Of a DNA stretch of 64,000 bases, positions 55,975 to 64,000 are shown piece after piece. Source of the stretch: Heliocybe sulcata. Its lineage: Eukaryota > Basidiomycota > Agaricomycetes > Gloeophyllales > Gloeophyllaceae. How positions within the stretch are numbered: position 1 is the stretch's first letter; every line of letters begins with the position of its first letter. The DNA lies in NCBI GenBank assembly GCA_004369045.1, contig ML213506.1:186001-250000 (forward strand). The letters are read 5' to 3'. The notes under the pieces are model-generated. The model was not told the origin of the DNA. It worked only from the letters and a program-made list of their open reading frames with translations, and searched no databases. The translations under genes were made by a program, and so were the position numbers.

Positions 55975-57202
55975 TGTGGGACGACCCACAAAAATCATGG
56001 GCTGCCGCACAAAGCCTTCAATGATATCTGCTAGCTTTTCTGCTTCAATATCTGTTTGCCGGGAGTTCCAAGCCGAATACCGTCCCAGGAGACGACGATC
56101 TACCGGGAACGTCTTCTTCCTTTACTCCGTATCTGCTGTTGACATGTTCATCTCTTATACGACCACCGACTGCGCTGCTTGGAGGGTCCAGGTTGTAGGT
56201 AGGCCGCGGTCCGCGACTTCTTGATTCCCCAGAGAAGTGCTTCCTCTTCGTCATGGAGTTGGCGTGACTATTGGTCTACTCGCACGTCGCCGTGCCGGAT
56301 CCCTTGTAAGAGCGCCTGGTGAAGTAGCGGGATTCATTTTTTGATCGTTGGGGTGATTCCCTCTGGGACATGCCTTATCATCTTGTACCACCATTACCAC
56401 GGCTTGCCATCGTGCGCACAGCCTTGGTTACGCAGGTAAGTGACGTATTCGACTACAAAAGATCACTGGTCCAGTGCGACTAACGTTGACGAGCAACGTG
56501 AGCGTCAAGGCTCTCGTCATTGGATTCAGCATGATGACACCTCCGCTCGATAATGCCCACGAAGATATGGCATGCATGAATTGTGAAATTGTGGATTCTC
56601 ATGAAGACGCCCTTGCTGTAAGTCCATCTGCGCATGATACATTGTGTCCGGGATAGCGGAGGCTTATGTACATTTGCAGGGATCACTGACGTTTGCTCGT
56701 GAAAATCGCGAACCAAGCAGAACAATACTCCACCTACTCAGTTCCTACTGCGATCTATTCGCAGTTATTGATGTCGAGGAGATGCTGTCTCATGTTTTTG
56801 TTTTGACTTTACGTTGGACGCTCATACGCACCTCTAATCAAACCCTCGGAGCTAGAAGGGATACATTCTGACTGCGATCGGCATTGCTCCTCCCTGGCGT
56901 GTTGCGGTGGTCTGTACGCAGGTCAGTGGTACCGGCAATTCAATGGCCCCAGCACCGTGACTGAGACTTGCCGTCTATGCGGTGGTAGGATTGGCCCTCG
57001 ATGGTCACTTGCAGCGGTTAGGGATCACTCTCTGCGAAGATATGCTCCAACCATACTATTTCTAGTGGTCTATAATACAATCTTCACTCCGCCTCTCTCG
57101 GGAGGCCCTCAACTCGGAAACCTATCCAAATATAAAAAGGATTCTCTCTTACGATCACCCCATCATCCGAAGTATTCATCATCAAACATCTCGCGCGCCA
57201 AG
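55975..57202. other. intergenic, promoter of cysteine-rich secreted protein
   Basis: No supported gene; the right end contains a TATA box (57131-57137). Confidence 0.55.
57131..57137 (+). promoter_or_regulatory. TATA box of the cysteine-rich secreted protein gene
   Basis: TATAAAA, 66 bases upstream of the leader end and ATG at 57203. Confidence 0.6.
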
Positions 57203-57505
57203 ATGAGATTCACTGCTGTATTTGTTCCACTGTTTCTCGCCACCCTCACCTTAGCCCAAGGCCCTTGCTACAACGCGTATGTACTCCACAAGTCACCTTT
57301 GCGCCAGGGCCAGTGCTGACTATCGAAGGGCCGACCCCGACAATGGCATTGGGAACTACTGCTACTGCGAGGGGAATGGTGCGTATACGACTTAGATTGC
57401 CGCCTTGTTTCAGAGAATAATATGATATCCCTTTCAGGCCTTTGCTATGCCGATCTGAACGGTGGCTGCGACCCAGTTGGCGGTCAGATCACTTGTCCCG
57501 AGTGA
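57203..57505 (+). CDS. small cysteine-rich secreted protein (63 aa), 3 exons
   Basis: Exons 57203-57276, 57329-57378 and 57438-57505 join in phase to 63 residues. The signal peptide is MRFTAVFVPLFLATLTLAQG. The mature part of about 45 residues holds six cysteines: GPCYN, GNYCYCEG, LCYAD, GGCDP and a final TCPE. The even number and secretion signal imply three disulfides. It is glycine- and aspartate-rich and acidic. This is the profile of small secreted proteins (effector-like or antimicrobial-like) common in basidiomycetes; it is too short and differently spaced for a hydrophobin. A clear TATA box lies 66 bases upstream. No homologous family is recognised. Confidence 0.7.
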
Positions 57506-57901
57506 TTGTTTGACTTGTGATGGGACTCGAGGGTATCTAGAAAGTCGGGCAGACATTTGGATGGTGGCAGACAGCACGTGGCACGGGGTCTCGCCTACAT
57601 TTCTCAATCGCTTGTACTCTGTAGAACGCGCTCGCTACATGTCAACCCGAACATTAAGCTCTCACATCTCGAGAACTTTGACTGGCCGACATTGACCTAC
57701 ACTTGTACAACAATTCATCGGCCGCGGGTGCTCCGGGCAACTACCAACCCAAGGAGAATATAATGCAGATTCATGCGATGTCAATACATGAGCGGACATG
57801 ATGAGATAAATTCCGTGACATCACAGTTAGCGGAAGAACTAGGAACCATGGTGTATATTGGTGACTTCGGCAGCATTCGTAGGAAATGGGGAAGGAGTGT
57901 A
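57506..57901. other. intergenic, convergent
   Basis: Between the 3' ends of the secreted-protein gene and the G-alpha gene; nothing recognised. Confidence 0.6.
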
Positions 57902-60028
57902 TCACGGTACAAGATCGGCTTCTTTGAGGTACTTCCGAAGAATGCCCTCCCGTACTACACGAGAGGTGAGCTCCGACGTTCCCACTCACGGGACGCAAAA
58001 GGTGGAGGTAAAGGGCTTACCTGTATCGAGAGTTAAACCCGTCGCTTTGGTATCCTACGGACGTCGACACCATGAGATCAACAGATTAGTGGATAAAAGA
58101 TTTGACACTCACAGTTGCCGAGGTGATGAAGGCATAGAATCCCCTGGGTTCAGGAGAATTGTGCTTTAATAATTCGCCAAATTTCTGCTTAAAAACTGGG
58201 AGGACCAGTATCAGTGTCGGGAAGAGACCATATTGGTGACTAGAAATGTACAATTTGCAACATTCTGAGCGTCGTTCGGTCTGCTACCGTAACCAGGGAT
58301 ATAGTCCGCCGCGTAAACGCACCCTCCAGCAGAACTCAACTTCTTTTCCAAGAGATCGTATTTATTCAGGAAGATGATCAGCTGCACGTCGGAGAGGAGC
58401 GGACAAGAGCAAAGACCCTTCCAAAGGAGAAGACTGTCGTCCAAGCGATTGACCCGGCGATCTTCGACCAGTGACTCATCGAAGCAGGATATCGGTGCAA
58501 GGAAGATGATGGCGTTGATATCGTCAAAGAACGGATACCACGCTGCCCTCTGTGAGATGTGTTAATGCGAACGGGTGGGTGAGATGGGATGGTAACCCAC
58601 ACATGATCGAGAGCCTCCGACGTCGTATAGAATCCACTCTCGCCCTTTTTCGCTGCCTGAGGACAAGAATGAAGCGGCAGCATGAACGTCGCCGTACATC
58701 AAATACAAGATGAACAGAACAGACCTCGCTCAAACTTTAAACGGTGCTCCTGCACACCTAGGGTACGTAGTCGAGCGCGGACAACATCATCGTCGGAAGG
58801 TACATAACCCTGAGTCGCGATCCGGTCGATATCATCAAGGAAGCTGAGAGAGATGAAGTCCTATCAGCCGTAACAACCCACCGAGGTGCTGACAGAGCTT
58901 ACAACCCTGGGGTATCTTCTAACCGCAGCTTGCGCTTGACAAGCAGGCTATGAACTACGTCGTCCGTCCACAAAGCCCTAATATCTTCTCTGCAATCGGC
59001 GATGATATCCGTGATTTCGTCGCCGATCTCCCTGCGCCTCTTCATACTTCGCTTTCGCATACCAGCCTCTGGCTGAGCGTCACCTCGAAAGTTTCCGTTC
59101 AGATCTTCCGACGAGCGAGTGTTGATAGACAGTCTGGGTCTGACTTTATCTAAGGCAGTCTTCCAGCCTGTGTTGGAACGAACGAAGAATTCGCGAGGTC
59201 GGTGAGGGTTAGGCTGAAGTTCAGCAGTGCCGTTAAGCGCAGGAGAAAGCGGCGGATCGACGAACGGAGCTGCAGTCGTAACATCCGTGGACGTCAATTC
59301 CGATGCAGCGGACCCTAGCCGTGCCTCCAGGTCTTTCTGCACGCGACGCAAGAGCTGCAAGCGAGACCTAAGGTTTCTGTGCTCTTCGGTTAGGACTGCG
59401 CGGCGTCCGAATGCTGGGTCGGTTGCTGGTTGAATCCGTAGACTCGACCCAGAACTGGACGGGGAGCTATCCATGTTGCCATTGACGATACGCGTCTCTC
59501 CAGTGATCGGAAGGTGCATAGACCGCGGAGATGCGGGAGACGCTGGCTGGCTCATCTCCTTGCTCAATACATCCAGGATCGCATTGACCGAGCGGACTAG
59601 GTTCAATTGAATGACGGCCCGCCAAGACGCTCTTTCTTCTGTCCAGGCGTGATAGGCATATGCAATCTGGAAGTCTGACAAGCCCGTCAGTACAGGAGGA
59701 GTACGGGGTATTGGTCACGTACTCTTGATGGTCGTGGATTTGCCTCCGCCACAGTCAGCGCGTATGATCAATTGAGCCATCTGAACATACCGCTTTCGCT
59801 TTGGCCGAGGAGTAGAACTCTGACGGCCTTCTTGCTCTTCTTCAAAGCTATTCTATCGGCCTTGATTCGGGCGTCAATACCCTCGCTGATCTTGCGCGCT
59901 CTTTGCTCCTGCGTCTCCCTTGCTATGCGCTGTTCCCTTGTTTCCTGCCCGGGTCGAGTCATGGCCAGTGCCACAGGGTCGCCCTTGCCGTCCATGGCAG
60001 AAGGAAAGACAGAGCGAAAGTTACGCAT
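57902..60028 (-). CDS. atypical large G-protein alpha subunit with helical-domain insertion
   Basis: Minus-strand exons 59791-60028, 59723-59743, 58903-59674, 58725-58843, 58601-58656, 58252-58549, 58113-58195, 58021-58054 and 57902-57954 join in phase to 557 residues, about 200 more than a standard G-alpha. G1: GQSESGKST (75-83). Switch I: RARLRTLG with Thr371. G3/switch II: YDVGGSRSCRAAW, where Ser399 replaces the catalytic Gln of DVGGQ. G4: FLNKYD (464-467). G5: ITSATDTKATG (526-531). The C-terminus, VREGILRKYLKEADLVP, is typical. Residues about 125-300 are a Ser/Pro-rich and charged insertion within the helical domain. There is no Gly2 for myristoylation (MRNFRSV). Heterotrimeric G-alpha subunits relay receptor signals; this belongs to the divergent mushroom-expanded type, and slow GTP hydrolysis is predicted. 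Confidence 0.88.
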
Positions 60029-61241
60029 ATTGAGTTGACAGGAGGAGGTGATGGCACCACCGGGGATCCAAGAGCATATTCAGGTCGTTGATAGTTATGA
60101 AGAGAAGCCTGCATGTTGTATGTAATCCGGCCCCATTGATACTCGGGGCCGTCACGTTCGCTGCTATTATGGCAGGCCGTCTGCGATAAACAGTAGAACG
60201 CCCGTCTATTATGGTCGGTGAGAAAGAGAAGTTAGCGCCACCTGTAAGGTCGGGAATAGCCGCCGTACATAGTATTTACGGGCCATCTTTTGGGCAGCTC
60301 AAGAGGCGCCTTATTCTTTGCTCTCGCGCTCACATTGGCCGGCAAGTTAAGAGGATCTCACAGAGAAAGTAAAAACTATTATCGCTGACCGCACTCAAGC
60401 CGCACGTAGGCCTCGCCATTCACAGGGACTGAGGTCACGGAACACGTCTGAAGAATACCAGGTGCCCCGTGACTTCATTCCCTGTTATGACCGCGATGGA
60501 ATGCGTATACTAAGAGCCTTCAATCTTCAAGATGCTTATCCTAAGTAACCTGCGGAGTTAGGCTCGGAGTAAGTCCCAGCACGAGCGGGTAGTATCCGTG
60601 CTTGATTCCTCAGGTAATACAATATCAGTTTATAACTGAGCGCTGATCACGAGTATAACTTGCTGCGATGGACTCTCTTCCCCACTGAAACCATCCTAAT
60701 TCGGTTGGGCTGTGGCATGACGAGTGCGACTGCACGTCGTCGTGCTGTGCTTATGGCACTGGATTCGTCCTGGGTTCATGTGCATCCTATGATCCGTTTT
60801 TGAATACTCTGCTCATTGTGACAGTGCTGCATTTCTTCTCCATGAGGTATGCATGATAATACGATCATTTACAGTAGATTTTAGCCTGCCACTTCAAATG
60901 CATCTGTCAATGTGCAGCTACGTGTATGACCTAGGAAGAAGCGCAAGCTAAGGCATGTAGGCATAGCTGAAGGGATTAAGGTGCGACTTGAGGCTATGAT
61001 AATGTGATTCCCATCCATATCATGTACTGATGGACATGACCACTAGGACTGAAATATCCTAGCCGTGGCGGAGGTGCTGCAGTACAGGACACCCAGGAAC
61101 CTCGCGCAAGATAAGGGCGACGCAGCTTTGCTATGCATACTTCTCCGGTTGCGCCCGATACTAGTGCCTCTTTGTCATAGTTAATAACTCGTTGAACAGG
61201 GTGATGACAGCGCTTCCTCTCCCTACCCTATCGCACTAACC
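60029..61241. other. divergent promoter region between G-alpha and tandem-kinase gene
   Basis: About 1.2 kb, no frames with content; nothing else recognised. Confidence 0.55.
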
Positions 61242-64000
61242 ATGGATGTCCGTGTCTCAACGAGATCCAGCTCGAACCCTATGGCCAATAATAGCCTTTG
61301 CGAGCTTTCTTTGCAAATGCAACATACGGTGAAGAGACTACGCTTGCACAAAGTGAGCTGTCTGAGTCCCCCGTTCTTCTCATCGTCTGATGTTGCACCG
61401 TCCAGAAGGCTTGCTCCGAGCTTTCGAGTATGTGCGACAAGTACGCTCACCGTGTACTCAACTCCCTAGATATCGTCGATCCCAGCCATATCGTCGATGC
61501 AAGCAGTTGGTTCAAGGAATTTTTCCTGCACGTCGACGAATGGTCGAAGTTGGAGCCGCTTGCTCTTCTGCTCCGCAAAATTGAGATGGGGACGACATTA
61601 TGTGACCTAGCTGACAGCGTTCCGGAGCACATGCGCAAAATGGTGAGTTCAACTTCCGAGCATCAGGAAGTGAAGTTCTGCTGAGAAAGCTCTTTCAGCT
61701 TCATCCCAAGGAGCCATGGGCGAGTGCTCAGCGATACCTAGATGACAACGCATCTCTGGAAGAGCTTGTCTTGGAGCTTCTGTCTCCGAGTGAATACATC
61801 GCCACTATCGAAACCCTTCAGCATACGGTCGGCGGTCCGAAAACCTTTGTCAACATATTAGACAAGGTACGTCACAAAGTAAAAGCCTCAAAATCATGGG
61901 AGGCTAACTGTCCTCATCATATCAAGCTTGTGGATGCAGGCGAATCAGAGCCAGACACGTACATTTACTTCCAGTGCTTGCAAAGCCTCCAGGACTTATG
62001 CAGCCGATTCCACATTCTCCCCTGTTGCGTGGATTTGGATGGAGTTGTCGATAAAGAAGGTGAATCGTATACAAGCGGCGGCTCGCTTGCGGCCGATATC
62101 TACAAAGGAAAGCATGGAAATCGGGAAGTGAGTGTCAAGGTCATGAGGTCATACGACGACGTAGAGAATCGGCAAATGCAGGAGGTAAAGTTACCCAGTG
62201 GTCCCCTTTGGACACCGTCCTAATCTGTCTCACACAGATATTCTACCGCGAAGCCGTTACCTGGAAGCACCTGAAACACGATAACATCGTTCCCTTTTCG
62301 GGAGTCACGACTGTCCAATTGTACAACACTGTCGACTCTCAAGGTGCTCCTTCGCAATGTATGATATCGGACTGGATGGGGCTGGGAAATATACGGGAAT
62401 ATCTCCAGCATTCCCCTGACGCCAATCGATTGAAGCTAGTGAGAACATTCCGCGCCCGCTTATTATCATCTTAATAGCTTGCATGCTAGATTATCGACTG
62501 CATAGAAGGCCTGCAGTATTTGCATAAGATGGGTCTGGTGCATGGTGATCTTAAGGGTGTAAGTTTACATCTTTCTGATAGCCGTAACATGCGTTGACCT
62601 CACCTGCAGGTGAACATCCTCATCAATTACAACTCGAGCGCGTGCTTGTACGACTTTACACAGACGAGTCTATGGTCTTATCGCCCAAAGACGAAGCCGC
62701 TACTTCCTACCAACAGTGCCGCCTCAGTGTGGTGGATGGCCCCGGAGTTGCTGAATGATAGCGGTTCTATAGCGTGCAGTTCGACCGACATTTTCTCTCT
62801 GGCTATGCTAATGCTTGAGGTTTGTGTTATATCCACAGCTGCGTTAGCGTTGATTTTGATTTGAGATCAGGTTTTCACCGGAAAGCGTCCCTTCGCAGGT
62901 CAATATGTCGCAGTATTGGAATACGTGGTCAGCGTATACCAGTCCCATGTCGTCCCGGAGAGATACCCCGGCGGCTGTGATATCGGCATAAACGATCGGA
63001 TATGGACGCTGATGACACGATGCTGGGAGCGTCAACCAAGCTGCCGTCCAAGACTTCCGGAGATACTCTCCCTGGTTCAGGACGAGGATAATTCCGGACA
63101 AAGCGTCACCCCAGAAACGCAGTCAAGATGCGCAAGCCGGAGCTCCAGTCGAATCTCCTCTATGCCTTCTCACGACTCGGAGAAGTCAGACACTTCCATG
63201 AGTACCGTGGATATAGATCAGTTGTACCAGGTGACATATATACCTCAGTATACCACGTATCCTCTGACTTGACTCATCGAACGACAGTCCCTGCTGCGAA
63301 TCGATCAACATCGCCGGATCCGTTCTCTGCAATTTCATCAACTTCAGACGCAGTGCGCCTGCGCGGAACGGCTGCCGTCCGAGTACACAATCCTTGACGG
63401 GCTTCAGAGAGAAAGTGACAGCCCGGTGGCAAAAGGCGGGTTTGCGTGGCAATACCATGGGCGGTACAGAGGTCGTGAGGTTGCCATCAAGGTCCTAGCG
63501 AGAGCTACTAGCGGCCATGAGTCGGAAGCTGTTAGGAAGGTGAGTAGAGACAGGAGTCTGGAGACCACACATTGTTGAATGGCTGGTCTTATTACCAGAG
63601 CTTTGTGCGTGAAGGGCTCATCTGGAAGCAATTGGATCACCCAAACATTGTGGGATTCATTGGTGTTTCGGACACCGCTAAGCTCGGGATCCGCACACTG
63701 CACGGCCGACCGTGCCTTTGCCTTGTGAGCGACTGGATGCCGAGCGGAAATCTGGTGGAGTATCTGAAGAAGAATCCGGGCGCGGACCGTGTCGGTCTTG
63801 TAAGCTACTTGTGTTATGAACGCTATATTCCCACTCACCTAATAATGCGGTTATAGCTTGTTCAGGCTGGAATGGGTTTGAACTATCTACATTCACTGGG
63901 GATTGCGCATGGAGATCTGAAGGGGGTATGCCCAGCTTTTCGCGAACTGCTGTGAAACCCAATACTGATGGAGCGCCCAGGTCAATATCCTCATTGACAG
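61242..64000 (+). CDS. protein with helical N-terminus and two tandem TKL-like kinase domains (truncated by window end)
   Basis: Exons 61242-61352, 61406-61642, 61699-61866, 61927-62184, 62238-62438, 62490-62558, 62610-62819, 62871-63230, 63288-63539, 63599-63799, 63857-63925 and 63981 onward; all internal exons are multiples of three. Residues 1-172 are mostly alpha-helical (LCELSLQMQHTVKRLRLHKK, FFLHVDEWSKLEPLALLLRK) and recall the four-helix bundles found before fungal TKL kinases. Kinase 1 (about 218-460): Lys243 in VSVKVM, catalytic loop VHGDLKGVNIL, but DFG reads DFT; then WWMAPELL, DIFSLAML and TLMTRCWERQPSCRP. A Ser-rich linker leads to kinase 2: GGFAWQYHGRYRG, Lys606 in VAIKVL, IAHGDLKGVNILID at the window edge. 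The 201-nt and 69-nt exons recur at the same place in both kinases, so the module was duplicated within the gene. Confidence 0.82.

Noticed and set aside
1-64000. CRISPR arrays, bacterial-type operons, rRNA or mating-pheromone genes (CaaX)
   Set aside because: None seen; the window is eukaryotic fungal DNA, and no short frame ending in a convincing CaaX box next to a receptor was found.

Overview
This is genomic DNA of a filamentous basidiomycete, most likely an Agaricomycete. The evidence is gene structure (many short exons separated by 45-90 nt GT-AG introns) and gene content: a UstYa-like DUF3328 protein, a seven-helix membrane family typical of mushrooms, TKL-like kinases with an HGDLKG catalytic loop, an oversized G-alpha with an internal insertion, an FSH hydrolase, a GH79 glucuronidase and expanded F-box-like paralogs. 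I found no rRNA, convincing tRNA, CRISPR array or intact transposon. I rebuilt nearly all genes by hand from splice sites and protein-family conservation; exon sums are in phase, but no transcript data were available.

Layout. 0-6 kb: 3' end of the Golgi SNARE BOS1, a frameshifted F-box-like gene head-to-head with an intact paralog, then a nine-exon FSH serine hydrolase on the minus strand. 7-13 kb: a Mei2-type RNA-binding protein and a third F-box-like paralog. 14-20 kb: a tiny secreted peptide, a small single-pass membrane protein, a UstYa-like protein and a seven-helix membrane protein. 21-26 kb: a 13-exon cytochrome P450 followed by a TRP1-like gene (IGPS domain kept, PRAI domain apparently dead, no glutaminase domain). 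26-31 kb: UPF2/NMD2 in 19 exons. 31-41 kb: a BTB protein, then two SDR paralogs in inverted orientation flanking a coiled-coil protein and a RING protein. 43-48 kb: a transcription factor combining C2H2-type and Zn2Cys6 fingers, and a secreted GH79 enzyme. 48.4-52.1 kb: a gene-poor, partly AT-rich island. 52-57.5 kb: Tudor-SN (SND1) and a small cysteine-rich secreted protein. 57.9-64 kb: an atypical G-alpha and the start of a protein with two tandem kinase domains that runs off the window.

Function. Housekeeping genes (BOS1, UPF2, SND1) alternate with accessory genes. UPF2, SND1 and Mei2 all act on RNA, but they are far apart and nothing suggests coordination. The accessory genes of most interest are the UstYa-like/secreted-peptide neighbourhood, the degenerate TRP1-like gene beside a P450, the G-alpha lacking the switch II glutamine, and the two-kinase gene with a helical N-terminus.
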